Source of the DNA: Solirubrobacterales bacterium
Lineage (GTDB): Bacteria; Actinomycetota; Thermoleophilia; Solirubrobacterales; 70-9
DNA length: 64,000 bases
Assembly: GCA_023958085.1 (NCBI GenBank)
Contig: JAMLGI010000005.1
Location: 62,001 to 126,000 of the forward strand
Direction of reading: 5' to 3'
Shown piece after piece: positions 16,562-24,968 of the stretch. Position 1 is the first letter of the stretch. Each line of letters opens with the position of its first letter. A program made the position numbers and the translations under genes. The notes under the pieces are model-generated. The model had not been told where the DNA came from. It ran no database searches and was given only the letters and a program-made list of their open reading frames with translations.

Positions 16562-17214
16562 ACGAAGGGCTCCGGTTTTCTCGCGATCAGCCAGGTTCCG
16601 GGTTCGGTCCTGCCCGAGTTGATCAGGGGCAGGCCCCTTCGGGAGAACTGCCTGCGGAGCGTCCTTTCCGGAGTGCTGAACGGGGTGTCGGATCCGAGGC
16701 TGTGTGCGATCACCACCGAACCACCTGGCCGGAGAACGCGAGTGATCTCCCGGAAGAAGACCGGCATGTTGACCTGGGTGACCAGGTCGAAGCTGCCATC
16801 TCCGTAGGGCAGTCTCGAGGCGTCTCCTTCGCGGAAGGCGACCCGGCCGTCGGGATCCAGCCCGATGCGGCTCCGGGCCGCCTCGATCATTCCGGGGCTG
16901 AGATCGAGGCCGCGGATCGACGCAAGCGGAAACTCCCGAGCCAGAAAGAGGGCTCCCGCCCCGGTGCCACACCCCAGGTCAAGGATCCGTTCAGGTCGGG
17001 ATTTCACTTCGAGCACGGCGGCGGCGAGTGCGGCGAGGTGTTCCGGCGATCCGGCCCCGGTTCGCTCGTCCCAGGAGCCGGAGGCCCGGTCGAAGAACCG
17101 CCCCACCGATCTGCTCACCAGTGGCCAGGCGGCAGGGAGGTGTGCCGCGATCGCGCAGATCGCCTTGCCGGCAAGTACCGTGCCGCGATCGGGGGTTCCG
17201 GACTGTCGAGCCAC
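16558..17214 (-). CDS. Class I SAM-dependent methyltransferase, first gene of the envelope operon
   Basis: A 218-residue methyltransferase with ILDLGCGTGAGALFLA as SAM motif I and GLDLSPGMIEAA as motif II, in the UbiE/Methyltransf_11 style. The region SFDLVTQVNMPVFFREITRVLRPGG is the usual post-motif segment. The substrate is unknown. Start is GTG 17214. It heads the run of five minus-strand genes ending with gatD, so its promoter probably lies in the 17215-17260 gap shared with the divergent cyclophilin gene. Confidence 0.87.
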   Translation of the reverse strand: MARQSGTPDRGTVLAGKAICAIAAHLPAAWPLVSRSVGRFFDRASGSWDERTGAGSPEHLAALAAAVLEVKSRPERILDLGCGTGAGALFLAREFPLASIRGLDLSPGMIEAARSRIGLDPDGRVAFREGDASRLPYGDGSFDLVTQVNMPVFFREITRVLRPGGSVVIAHSLGSDTPFSTPERTLRRQFSRRGLPLINSGRTEPGTWLIARKPEPFV

Positions 17215-17254
17215 GAGGAAATCATGCCATCTGTCCCGACCGATTGCGGCCGGG

Positions 17255-17260
17255 TAGGCT
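17255..17260 (+). promoter_or_regulatory. Predicted -10 of the cyclophilin gene
   Basis: TAGGCT is followed after seven bases by an ATC codon (17268) that is in frame with the cyclophilin coding region. Other genes in the window with this spacing have ATG or GTG at that position. Confidence 0.35.
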
Positions 17261-17294
17261 TCACCCCATCAGCGAACGAGCCAAGATCCTGACC

Positions 17295-17924
17295 ATGGCC
17301 CTGGGCGGCCTCGCCCTGATCATCGCCGCGACCGTGATGTTCGCCTTCCGCGGTGGCGGCGGGGAGAAAGAACTTCCCGCCGCATCGGCCGGTTCGGCAG
17401 AGGTAAAGGACGTGAAGTTCAAGCAGCCGGAAGAGGTGCTCACGCCCGGCGAACCCGCCGAAGTTCGGATGGAGACAACCGAGGGCGACTTCACGATCAA
17501 GCTCGACACCGACCGCGCGCCGCTCACCGCCAACAACTTTGCCTTTCTCGCCAAGTCGGGTTTCTACGACGGTCTCGGTTTCCACCGGATCGTGCCCGAC
17601 TTTGTGATCCAGGGCGGTGATCCCCGCGGAACCGGAGCCGGTGGTCCCGGGTACAGCGTGACCGAACCCCCGCCGCAAGACCTCAAGTACACGCCCGGGA
17701 CCGTGGCCATGGCCAAGCGTGGCGACGAGCCGTCCGGTGCCTCCGGCAGCCAGTTCTTCATCGTCACCGGCGAGGGGGGTTCCAGCCTCACACCGGACTA
17801 CGCCCTGGTCGGCAGGGTCGAACAGGGTATGGACGTGGTCCGCCGGATCGGTGAACTGGGAGGACCGGAACAACGACCTCTCCGGTCGGTGCTGATCCGC
17901 AAGGCGATCCTGGAAAAGGGGTAG
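17295..17924 (+). CDS. Membrane-anchored or exported cyclophilin-type peptidyl-prolyl isomerase
   Basis: Cyclophilins speed cis-trans isomerisation of proline bonds. The core motifs are FHRIVPDFVIQGGDPRGTG, GTVAMAKRGDEP, SGSQFFIVTG and YALVGRV. A hydrophobic segment at the N-terminus (LGGLALIIAATVMFAF) and a linker before the domain suggest an exported or membrane-anchored, extracytoplasmic enzyme. The start is uncertain. ATG 17295 gives 209 aa but removes the positively charged residues SERAK that should precede the helix. In-frame ATC 17268 (seven bases after TAGGCT) or TTG 17244 would include them. It is followed two bases later by a hydrolase gene, so the two form an operon. Confidence 0.92.
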   Translation: MALGGLALIIAATVMFAFRGGGGEKELPAASAGSAEVKDVKFKQPEEVLTPGEPAEVRMETTEGDFTIKLDTDRAPLTANNFAFLAKSGFYDGLGFHRIVPDFVIQGGDPRGTGAGGPGYSVTEPPPQDLKYTPGTVAMAKRGDEPSGASGSQFFIVTGEGGSSLTPDYALVGRVEQGMDVVRRIGELGGPEQRPLRSVLIRKAILEKG

Positions 17925-17926
17925 TC

Positions 17927-18787
17927 GTGCCGCCGCAGCCCGAGGCGGACCAGTTCTCGGTGATCGGGGGTTCCGGTCAGACGCTCCGGGGAGAGTCGAT
18001 CGGGCAAGGCCTCGACCTGACGCTCTGCCACGGGCTCTCGGCTACCAGGAGATACGTGGTTCACGGGTCCATGTACCTGCCCCGGAACGGCTTTCGCCTG
18101 GTCACCTACGATGCCCGTGGGCACGGTGAGTCCGATCCGGCGAAGGACGGGTACGGCTACGGGCGAATGGTCGCGGATCTCGACCGCGTTCTTGCGGAAA
18201 CGGTCGGCTCCACCGGCGGCGCCGGGCCGGTTCTCGGCGGGCACTCCATGGGATGTCACACGGTGGCCGCATGGTCGGTGGCCAACCCCGGACGTGCCGA
18301 AGCGTTGATCCTCGCCGGTCCGGCCTGGACCGGGGAGGAGGGTCAAGGCGACGCTGACCGATGGGACCGACTTGCAGAAGCTCTGGGGAACGGCGGTCCC
18401 GAAGCGTTCGCTGACGCGATGGCTGCCGGAACCCGGCCGGATTCGGTCCGGGCACGGATCCATCGGCTGGCCCTCGATCGGTCGAGGCTGCACCGTCATC
18501 CGGAGGCCGTTGCCCAGGCTCTGCGGGAGGTTCCCCGATCGAGCCCTTTCGACTCGCTTGACCTGCTTTCCCGGATCGAAGTGCCGGTACTGGTCGTCGC
18601 AACCCGCGACGAGATCGATCCCACCCATCCGCTCGCCGTGGCGGAGATGTGGGCCGAGGCCCTGCCCGACGTCGAGTTCGCGGTTGAAGCGAAGGGGGAG
18701 ACCCCGCTGACCTGGCAGGGGGGCCGTCTCTCGCGCCGGATCGAAGATTTCCTCTCTCGTCACGGACTGGGGGAGCGTCCCCGGTAG
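17927..18787 (+). CDS. Alpha/beta-fold hydrolase
   Basis: A 286-residue alpha/beta hydrolase with the oxyanion HG (HGLSATRRYV, 35-36), YDARGHGESD and the nucleophile elbow GGHSMG with Ser107. The acid could be the Asp in VVATRDEIDPTHP. The usual catalytic His near the C-terminus is not obvious: the place is occupied by AKGETPLTWQGG. It may use a different residue or be non-hydrolytic. The substrate is unknown. Start is GTG 17927, two bases after the cyclophilin stop. Confidence 0.88.
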   Translation: MPPQPEADQFSVIGGSGQTLRGESIGQGLDLTLCHGLSATRRYVVHGSMYLPRNGFRLVTYDARGHGESDPAKDGYGYGRMVADLDRVLAETVGSTGGAGPVLGGHSMGCHTVAAWSVANPGRAEALILAGPAWTGEEGQGDADRWDRLAEALGNGGPEAFADAMAAGTRPDSVRARIHRLALDRSRLHRHPEAVAQALREVPRSSPFDSLDLLSRIEVPVLVVATRDEIDPTHPLAVAEMWAEALPDVEFAVEAKGETPLTWQGGRLSRRIEDFLSRHGLGERPR

Positions 18788-18882
18788 GTCTGGCTGGATG
18801 GGCGGACCGAACTCCCGGGACGTCACCGGATACTCTGGGCGTGAACAGGCTGTGAAAGCGGAACACGACCCGGGAGCACGCG

Positions 18883-19305
18883 ATGGCAGAAAACAGGGAC
18901 AAGGCAGGATCGGCCGGATGGGCCAGCTGGGTCGCATTCGTGGCCGTGATGATGATCCTGATCGGTATCTTCAGTGTGATCGCGGGACTGGCCGCCGTCA
19001 CCGACGATGGTTTCATCACCCGAAGCACGGGTGACGGGTCGATCTTCCTGCTCAGCTCCCACGCGATCGGTGTGCTCTGGATCGTGGTCGGGGCCCTGAT
19101 CGTCTGCACCGGCTGGGCCCTGATCCAGGGTCGGGAGTGGGCCCGGATCGTGACCATCATCCTGGCCGGACTTCACGCCGTGGTCGACCTGCTCACGGTG
19201 AGCGCCCACCCGTTCCTGAGCCTGCTTTTCATCCTGATCAGTCTCACGATCATCTACGGGGTCACCGTCAAGTGGGAGCAGGCGAAGATCGGCATGGGAG
19301 ACTGA
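18883..19305 (+). CDS. Four-helix membrane protein (DUF7144-like)
   Basis: A 140-residue integral membrane protein with four hydrophobic segments (about 15-38, 58-80, 87-105 and 110-128), resembling the small DUF7144 family common in actinobacteria. No catalytic motif is seen and the function is unknown. Start is ATG 18883 (MAENRDKAGSAGWASW), with GGGAG upstream. The stop is close to the apparent beginning of the following YihY-like gene, suggesting a two-gene unit. Confidence 0.85.
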   Translation: MAENRDKAGSAGWASWVAFVAVMMILIGIFSVIAGLAAVTDDGFITRSTGDGSIFLLSSHAIGVLWIVVGALIVCTGWALIQGREWARIVTIILAGLHAVVDLLTVSAHPFLSLLFILISLTIIYGVTVKWEQAKIGMGD

Positions 19306-19435
19306 AACGAGCTTCCGGCGGATTTCCGTCCCGCCGCGTCTCGAACCGATCTGGCTGGTCGTCCGGGGCGCGGTCCGGGACTTCGAACAGCAACACGGCA
19401 CCCGCTCGGCCGCCCAGCTCGGGTTCTACAGCCTG

Positions 19436-20200
19436 ATGGCGGCACCGGCCCTGCTGCTGATCGCTGTCTGGATCCTCGGGGAGATCTTCGGCACCCGGGA
19501 GGTCAGAGCCGAACTGGTTGGCGCCATCATGGACTCCCTGCCGATCGATGAGGTCGACGGACGGCAGCAGATCGCCGACTCACTCGACAGCCTGACCAGG
19601 GGAGCCGGTGGTCTCGGGCTGTTCTCGATCCTGGTCCTGATCTACTCCGGAAGCGGTGCGGTCGGAGCGGTCCGTCAGGCGGTCGAGAGCGCTCAGGGTG
19701 ACGCGGTCCCCGGACGCAGTTTCCCGAGGAGCAAGGTTTTTGACGTCGCGATCACCAGCGTCACTCTCCCGGTGCTTCTCCTCATCGTCGCGATCGCCCT
19801 CTCCCGGGATCTTTCCGCGCTGGTCGAGAGTGAGGCGGTCCTTGACTTTCTCGCCCGTTTCCCCGGGGGCGGGCTCGCCTACTCCGTGATCGGGCTGCTG
19901 TTGCTCGCATGGCTCTACTGGGTGCTGAATCCCGGGCCACGGACCGCCACCAGCTCCATGGTCGGAGCCCTCACCGCAGCGACTCTCTGCTCCCTGGTCT
20001 GGGTCGCTCTGAAGTTCTGGTTCGGTGTGACCGGGGGCGGGGCGGCCGTCTTTGGAGCACTGGCAGCCTTTCTCGGCCTGCTTCTGTTCCTGAACCTCGC
20101 CTGTCTGGCGGTCGTTTTCGGCGCCCATATCGCTGCATCGTTCCGATCCCATCGGGACGGACGGGAGGTCAGTCCCGATCCGGTCGACCGGATCAACTAG
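19436..20200 (+). CDS. YihY/BrkB-family inner-membrane protein, N-terminus probably extends upstream
   Basis: A polytopic membrane protein of the YihY/UPF0761 family, formerly mislabelled ribonuclease BN. Five or six hydrophobic helices are visible, along with GALTAATLCSLVWVALKFWF near the end. The first ATG is 19436, but the frame continues upstream with RDFEQQHGTRSAAQLGFYSL, which matches the conserved amphipathic start of the family. That stretch has no ATG, GTG or TTG back to a stop at 19235. Translation may start at a rare codon near 19307-19355, coupled to the preceding stop (19305). The transport substrate, if any, is unknown. Confidence 0.87.
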   Translation: MAAPALLLIAVWILGEIFGTREVRAELVGAIMDSLPIDEVDGRQQIADSLDSLTRGAGGLGLFSILVLIYSGSGAVGAVRQAVESAQGDAVPGRSFPRSKVFDVAITSVTLPVLLLIVAIALSRDLSALVESEAVLDFLARFPGGGLAYSVIGLLLLAWLYWVLNPGPRTATSSMVGALTAATLCSLVWVALKFWFGVTGGGAAVFGALAAFLGLLLFLNLACLAVVFGAHIAASFRSHRDGREVSPDPVDRIN

Positions 20201-20203
20201 ATT
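20198..20203 (+). promoter_or_regulatory. Predicted -10 of the 20210 gene
   Basis: TAGATT overlaps the stop codon of the YihY-like gene and ends six bases before ATG 20210. This is the spacing of a leaderless mRNA. Confidence 0.45.
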
Positions 20204-20209
20204 GGCTCC

Positions 20210-20485
20210 ATGCCCTGTCTCGTCGCGCTTTTCGCTCTGGTCTCACCCCGTCTGGCCCTGTTCTTCATCCTGGTCTTCAGCAACTGGGTGGGTCGCGCCT
20301 TCGACGGAGGCTGGGTGCTTCCGATCCTCGGGTTCTTCCTGCTCCCCTGGACCACGCTCGCCTTTGTCGTCATGTACGAGGTGGCGCCGCCCGGAGTCCA
20401 CGGTTTCGAGTGGTTCATCGTCGGGCTGGCCTTCCTGCTTGATCTCGGCAGCTACGCCGGATCGCGCCAGCTCCGACGCGACTGA
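20210..20485 (+). CDS. Small conserved membrane protein
   Basis: A 91-residue protein with three hydrophobic segments (about 3-23, 33-53 and 67-83). The pattern PRLALFFILVFSNWVGRAFDGG, then GFFLLPWTTLAFV, is one I recall from uncharacterised actinobacterial membrane proteins. No enzymatic motif is present and the function is unknown. Start is ATG 20210, only nine bases after the YihY-like stop, with a likely own promoter. Confidence 0.82.
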   Translation: MPCLVALFALVSPRLALFFILVFSNWVGRAFDGGWVLPILGFFLLPWTTLAFVVMYEVAPPGVHGFEWFIVGLAFLLDLGSYAGSRQLRRD

Positions 20486-20499
20486 CCTTCAGTCTGGTT

Positions 20500-20976
20500 C
20501 TAGTGCACGAAGACCTTCAGGGCCACGATCGCCAGTCCGATCGTGGCGTTGATCGATCCGGTCAGCAGCACCTTCGAGAAGCTCAGGTCCTCGCGTCGGC
20601 CGACCACCAGACCGGCGAAGAAGAGCACCAGCACCCCTGCACCGACAGCCACGTAGCTGGCCGCCTGATCTGAAACCAGCCCAAGCGGGGCGAGCAGCAG
20701 CGCGGCCGCCGGAACCAGCGATCCCTGAACCATCGGCCAGTCCCTTCGCATCGCCTCCTTGAGCAGCTTCGTCGACCCGGGAGCGTACACCTGGTCCGAG
20801 GTGACGTAATGCGAATAGACGTGGGCGAGCCAGAAAACGACCGCGGTCGCTGCCGACCAGATCGCGATCAGGACGGGGTTCAGGTCCGCATCGACCGAGA
20901 GACCCGCGATCACCGCCATCGAGAGAATCGTTCCGTAGATCGCCCCGGCGTAGTTGACTTTGAATGGCTGCCGCAT
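20500..20976 (-). CDS. Hypothetical membrane protein
   Basis: From ATG 20976 the 158-residue protein (MRQPFKVNYAGAIYG) has four or five hydrophobic helices and the motif HVYSHYVTSDQVYAPG between helices. I do not recognise a named family. A His-rich loop after a helix could bind a metal or cofactor, but nothing proves it. GGTGAG lies just upstream as a ribosome site. The frame is open to 21204, but the extra residues are non-hydrophobic and overlap the P450 promoter. It is divergent from the P450 gene. Confidence 0.8.
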   Translation of the reverse strand: MRQPFKVNYAGAIYGTILSMAVIAGLSVDADLNPVLIAIWSAATAVVFWLAHVYSHYVTSDQVYAPGSTKLLKEAMRRDWPMVQGSLVPAAALLLAPLGLVSDQAASYVAVGAGVLVLFFAGLVVGRREDLSFSKVLLTGSINATIGLAIVALKVFVH

Positions 20977-21076
20977 GGAGCTCACCCTATTGCGACCGAC
21001 CGACGTCCGCTCGGAACACCGGACCCGCCCCCGCCATATGTCGGGAAACAGCTCGTTCATGAGCGGTGCCCTCCTG

Positions 21077-21082
21077 TAATGT
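21077..21082 (+). promoter_or_regulatory. Predicted -10 of the P450 gene
   Basis: TAATGT ends six bases before ATG 21089, consistent with a leaderless mRNA. Confidence 0.45.
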
Positions 21083-21088
21083 GAGCGC

Positions 21089-22558
21089 ATGACGAGTGCG
21101 CCGAGCGCTGCTGTCGCACCACTGCCACCCGGACCCCGGGGAATCGAGCAGCAGCGTTTCCTGATCGCTTCGACCCGCGACTTCAAACAGCCGTTGATGG
21201 ACATGGCCCTGCGCTACGGACCGGTTTCAGGCATTCGCACCCGGGGCCGCCACATGGTTGTGGTCAGCGGACACGAGGCCGCGGAACATGTGCTGATCGC
21301 GAATCAGGACAACTACACCAAGGGCATCGAGTACGAGTTGCTGCGAATCATTCTCGGTGAGGGACTGCTGACCAGTGAAGGTGAGACCTGGCGCCGGCAG
21401 CGTCGACTGGTTCAGCCCCTGTTCGCCAAGCGGCGGATGGGGGACTTCATCGGACACATGACCGCTGCGACCGGAAAGGAACTCGACGGTGAACGTTTCC
21501 GATCGCTCCTTCCGGGGCAGGTCGTGGACGTCAGCGAATCGATGATGGCTCTAACGCTGGATGTGGTCGGCCGGGCGCTCTTCGGGGCCGATCTGACCGG
21601 AAGGACCGCCGGAAGGGTTGGCCGGGCTCTCACCGACGTGCTGTCGCTCGGGACGAAGATGACCAGGCGGCTCCCGACCTACCTGCTCACCCTGCTGCCG
21701 GGAATGGATCTCGAACGGGCGATGGCCCTGAACCCCGAAGGACGACGCTTCCATCGTTCCCTGACCGCGCTCCGGGAGGTGATCGGTGATCTCCTGGATG
21801 AACGCCGCGCGCTTCCGGAACCGGGAGCCGACCTGCTCGGGATGATGCTGTCCATGGTCGACGAGGAGACCGGGGAGCCGATGACCGATGACCAGATCAG
21901 TGATGAGCTGATGACGTTCGTGCTTGCCGGGCATGAAACCACCTCGAACACCCTCGCCTGGATGTGGCGTCGCCTCTCCCTGAACCCGGCAGCACGCGAT
22001 CGGCTTTTCGAGGAGATCGACTCGGTCGTCGGCGACCGGGTCCCGTCGCTTGAGGATCTCGAGAACCTGTCGTGGACCCGAGCCACGATCGAGGAAACGA
22101 TGAGGATCGACGCACCGGTCTGGACGGTCGGGCGAAAGGCGACTGCCGACGACGAGATCGGTGGCTTTCACGTCCCGGCCGGCTCCAGCGTCATGGTTCT
22201 GATCAGCATGATCCACCGGGATCCAGCGATCTGGCCGAACCCGGAAGGTTTCGATCCGGAGCGGTTCATGCCGGAGAACCGGAAGAGCCGCCCCCGACAC
22301 GCTTTCATGCCGTTCGGAGCCGGTCGCCGGATCTGTGTCGGGTCCACCTTCGCCCTGACCGAAGCCACTCTGATCACGGCGATGGTGGCACAGCGGATGC
22401 GATTCGACCTGCCGGTCTGCGCCCGGGTTGAGGCCGAAGCGGCGATCACCATGCGCCCTCGCCACGGACTCCCGATGAAGGTGATGCCCCGGGACGTGCC
22501 GGAACGACCCGGGGACGGGCTCACGGAACCCGCTCTGAGGGCGACGATTCCCGGCTGA
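21089..22558 (+). CDS. Cytochrome P450
   Basis: A 489-residue haem monooxygenase. The I-helix motif AGHETT is at 280-285, the K-helix ExxR at E336-R339, and the haem loop FMPFGAGRRICVG puts the iron-ligand cysteine at 416. The layout (PPGPRG start, ERF motif, long-chain substrate type) resembles bacterial CYP102/CYP4-like fatty-acid or terpene hydroxylases. The N-terminus has no membrane anchor, so it is probably soluble. No ferredoxin or reductase gene lies nearby, so electron partners must be encoded elsewhere. It ends two bases from the convergent MMPL gene. Confidence 0.95.
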   Translation: MTSAPSAAVAPLPPGPRGIEQQRFLIASTRDFKQPLMDMALRYGPVSGIRTRGRHMVVVSGHEAAEHVLIANQDNYTKGIEYELLRIILGEGLLTSEGETWRRQRRLVQPLFAKRRMGDFIGHMTAATGKELDGERFRSLLPGQVVDVSESMMALTLDVVGRALFGADLTGRTAGRVGRALTDVLSLGTKMTRRLPTYLLTLLPGMDLERAMALNPEGRRFHRSLTALREVIGDLLDERRALPEPGADLLGMMLSMVDEETGEPMTDDQISDELMTFVLAGHETTSNTLAWMWRRLSLNPAARDRLFEEIDSVVGDRVPSLEDLENLSWTRATIEETMRIDAPVWTVGRKATADDEIGGFHVPAGSSVMVLISMIHRDPAIWPNPEGFDPERFMPENRKSRPRHAFMPFGAGRRICVGSTFALTEATLITAMVAQRMRFDLPVCARVEAEAAITMRPRHGLPMKVMPRDVPERPGDGLTEPALRATIPG

Positions 22559-22560
22559 AG

Positions 22561-24753
22561 CTATCCGGCCGGCTGGTCAGCCGCCTCGGTGAGGGCGGGC
22601 TCCTTCGGATCCCGGTTGGCGACGAGGTGTCCTTCGAGCGAGACCGACGGCAGGATCCGGTCGAGCCAGGCCGGGAACCACCAGGCACGGTCACCCAGCA
22701 GGGTGACCACCGCGGGCGCGATCACCAGGCGGACGAACAGGACGTCGATCATGATCGCCAGGCCGAGACCGAGACCCATCATCTTGCCGACCACATCCGA
22801 CTGGGTGACAAAGGCAAGGAATACGGAGGCCATGATCAGCCCCGCGAAAAGCACCACCTTGCCGATCCGGGCGAGGCCGTGAATCACACTGTCCCGGGGG
22901 CTGTCTCCCTCGCTGTAGGCCTCGTGGATCCGTGAAAGCAGGAAGACGTTGTAGTCCATGCTGAGCCCGAAGAGGATCGCGAAGAGCATCACCGGGATGA
23001 AGGAGACGATCGGGACCCCGGAATCCGACCCGATCAGGCTTGCCCCGATGCCCTCCTGGAACACCGCCACCACGACCCCGTAGGCGGCACCTACCGAGAG
23101 CAGGTTGAACAGGGCCGAAACCAGCGGAATCCAGATCGAACGGAACGCAGCCATCAGGAGCAGCACCGAGAGGCCGATCACGAACGCGATGAATACGGGC
23201 AGGCGGTCGGCCACCTTGCCGGAGAAGTCTTCAAAACTGGCTGTATTCCCGCCGATGTAGGCCTGCAGGGGCGTGCCGGCTGTGGCTTTCGGGATCACCT
23301 CGCTGCGGAGCCGGTCGAGCAGGTCGGAGGTCGCAGCATCCTGCGGCGAGGTTTTCGGAATCAGGACGATCGCCGCCAGCTGGCCATCCTTGCTGAACTC
23401 CGCGGGCATCACGGCCGCCACATTCCCGGTCTGGACGAGGTCGTCCCGAAGCGCGGCCACCTGTTTTGCGGTGCGGGAGGAGTCATCGGGGGTCTTGACG
23501 GCGATCAGGAAGGGGCCGTTGGACCCGGGGCCGAACCCCTCGCTCACATGGTCGTAGGCGATCCTCTGGGTCCGCGATGGCGGCTGGTTGCCGTCGTCCG
23601 GCTGACCGAGGCGCAGGTCGAGGACCGGGTAGGCAAAGATCAGCAGTACGAGGACGCCCCCGGTGATCGAGAGCCAGGGTCGTGCGGTGATCAGGCGTCC
23701 CCACGACTCGAACCCGGAGGACGGTTTCACGTGGGCCGCCTTCTTCGGCTTGAGTCGCTTGGCGAACGCACCCATCATGATCGGCAGGAAGGTGAGCGCC
23801 GAGACGACCACGGCGGCAACCCCGATCGCCGCACCGACCCCCATCTTGCCGATCAGCGGCACGCCGACGACCAGCAGCCCGGCGATTGCCACCATCACGA
23901 TCAACCCGGCCGCAAGCACCGCTGAACCCGCCGTGGCGAGGGACTTCGCGGCGGCGTCACGGACCGAATCTCCGGAGGCAGACTGCTCCCGAAAGCGTCC
24001 GATGATCAGCAGCGCGTAGTCGATTCCGGCGCCCAGGCCGAGCATCACGGCAATCGTCCGGGCAAACTCGGGGAGCCCCAAAGGAGCGGCGAGGATGGTC
24101 AGCAGCATCTGACCCGCCATCACCCCGATCAGGGCGCCGAACAGGGTTGCGGCCATCGCGGCGGCCGAGCGGAAAAGCAGGCTCAGCAGGATGATCGCAA
24201 CGGCGACCCCGATCAGCTCGCCGACCGGCGCCTCCTGCTGGGTGCCGGCATCGACAACCACACCCCGCATCGAGACCTCGATCCCGTCCCCGGCGGCGAC
24301 GTTGGCTGCGGTGCGGAGCTGCTCGTAAGTGGTCTTGTCAACCTCGCCGAACTCCATGTCCCAACGCACATCGGTCGAGGTGACCTTGCCGTCCGGCGAG
24401 ACCAGCGCCGGTTTCGTAGCAAACGGGTCGCTGACCGACATCACGTTCGGCTGCCGCTTGATCTCGCGGAGCGCCCGCTTGATGCGGGCAGCCCGGTCGG
24501 TACGATTCAGGCCCCCGTCGGGGGAGTAGAAGACGACGGTCGAGTCAACCCCGGCGAGGCCCGGCATGTGGGCCGTGAAGAGGTCGTAGGCCCGTTGCGA
24601 CTCGGTGCCGGGGATGTCGAAATCATCGGGCGGCGGTGAACCGGCCGCTCCCGCAAGGGCGCCGATCACGACCACGCTCAGCAGGGCTGCCGCCAGCGAA
24701 CGCTTCCAGTGGTGGGCGAGGACACGGGCCAGGGAGGCGAGGCGGTCGGACAT
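22561..24753 (-). CDS. MMPL-family RND transporter
   Basis: A 730-residue integral membrane exporter of the MMPL branch of the RND superfamily. There is a helix near the N-terminus (21-40), a large extracytoplasmic loop, a cluster of five or six helices (GVAVAIILLSLLFRSAAAMA through VVVSALTFLPIMM), then a second copy of the same arrangement. The motif GAGIDYALLIIGRFRE in helix 4 and GLSMDYNVFLLSRIHE in helix 10 are the paired proton-relay segments of the family. MMPL proteins in actinobacteria export lipids or siderophores; the substrate here is unknown. Start is ATG 24753. There is no accessory or lipid-synthesis gene beside it. Confidence 0.94.
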   Translation of the reverse strand: MSDRLASLARVLAHHWKRSLAAALLSVVVIGALAGAAGSPPPDDFDIPGTESQRAYDLFTAHMPGLAGVDSTVVFYSPDGGLNRTDRAARIKRALREIKRQPNVMSVSDPFATKPALVSPDGKVTSTDVRWDMEFGEVDKTTYEQLRTAANVAAGDGIEVSMRGVVVDAGTQQEAPVGELIGVAVAIILLSLLFRSAAAMAATLFGALIGVMAGQMLLTILAAPLGLPEFARTIAVMLGLGAGIDYALLIIGRFREQSASGDSVRDAAAKSLATAGSAVLAAGLIVMVAIAGLLVVGVPLIGKMGVGAAIGVAAVVVSALTFLPIMMGAFAKRLKPKKAAHVKPSSGFESWGRLITARPWLSITGGVLVLLIFAYPVLDLRLGQPDDGNQPPSRTQRIAYDHVSEGFGPGSNGPFLIAVKTPDDSSRTAKQVAALRDDLVQTGNVAAVMPAEFSKDGQLAAIVLIPKTSPQDAATSDLLDRLRSEVIPKATAGTPLQAYIGGNTASFEDFSGKVADRLPVFIAFVIGLSVLLLMAAFRSIWIPLVSALFNLLSVGAAYGVVVAVFQEGIGASLIGSDSGVPIVSFIPVMLFAILFGLSMDYNVFLLSRIHEAYSEGDSPRDSVIHGLARIGKVVLFAGLIMASVFLAFVTQSDVVGKMMGLGLGLAIMIDVLFVRLVIAPAVVTLLGDRAWWFPAWLDRILPSVSLEGHLVANRDPKEPALTEAADQPAG

Positions 24754-24878
24754 CGTCAGTTACTCGGTTCCTTGATGAGGGGTGATCGGGACAGGGGCGA
24801 CCGGTGAGCGGGTCCCGGGACTCTAGCCGACCGGGAGGGTGCCGCAGCGGTGTGACCGCGGAACTCAGCCCCTGAACG

Positions 24879-24909
24879 CGAAACCCCCGGCCGGGGGCCG
24901 GGGGTTTCG
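24879..24909 (-). terminator. GC-rich hairpin after the NlpC/P60-like gene
   Basis: A perfect 14-base-pair stem (CGAAACCCCCGGCC paired with its complement) closes on a three-base GGG loop. It lies 59 bases after the stop of the minus-strand hydrolase gene and before the MMPL start. It lacks a U-tract, so it could also be a bidirectional stem-loop. The rest of 24754-24968 shows no gene; the MMPL promoter should be there. Confidence 0.7.
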
Positions 24910-24968
24910 GGGAGGAAGCGACCTTTCGGCCGCATTCGGAGCCGGAGGGACGACTCCGGGGGGCGGAA

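Noticed and set aside
21089-24753. P450 plus MMPL exporter as a biosynthetic gene cluster
   Set aside because: The genes are convergent and there is no synthase, terpene cyclase, NRPS or PKS gene near them.
24879-24909. The perfect GC-rich hairpin as a regulatory RNA
   Set aside because: Its place 59 bases after a gene end and its compact three-base loop fit a terminator better, though the lack of a U-tract leaves some doubt.
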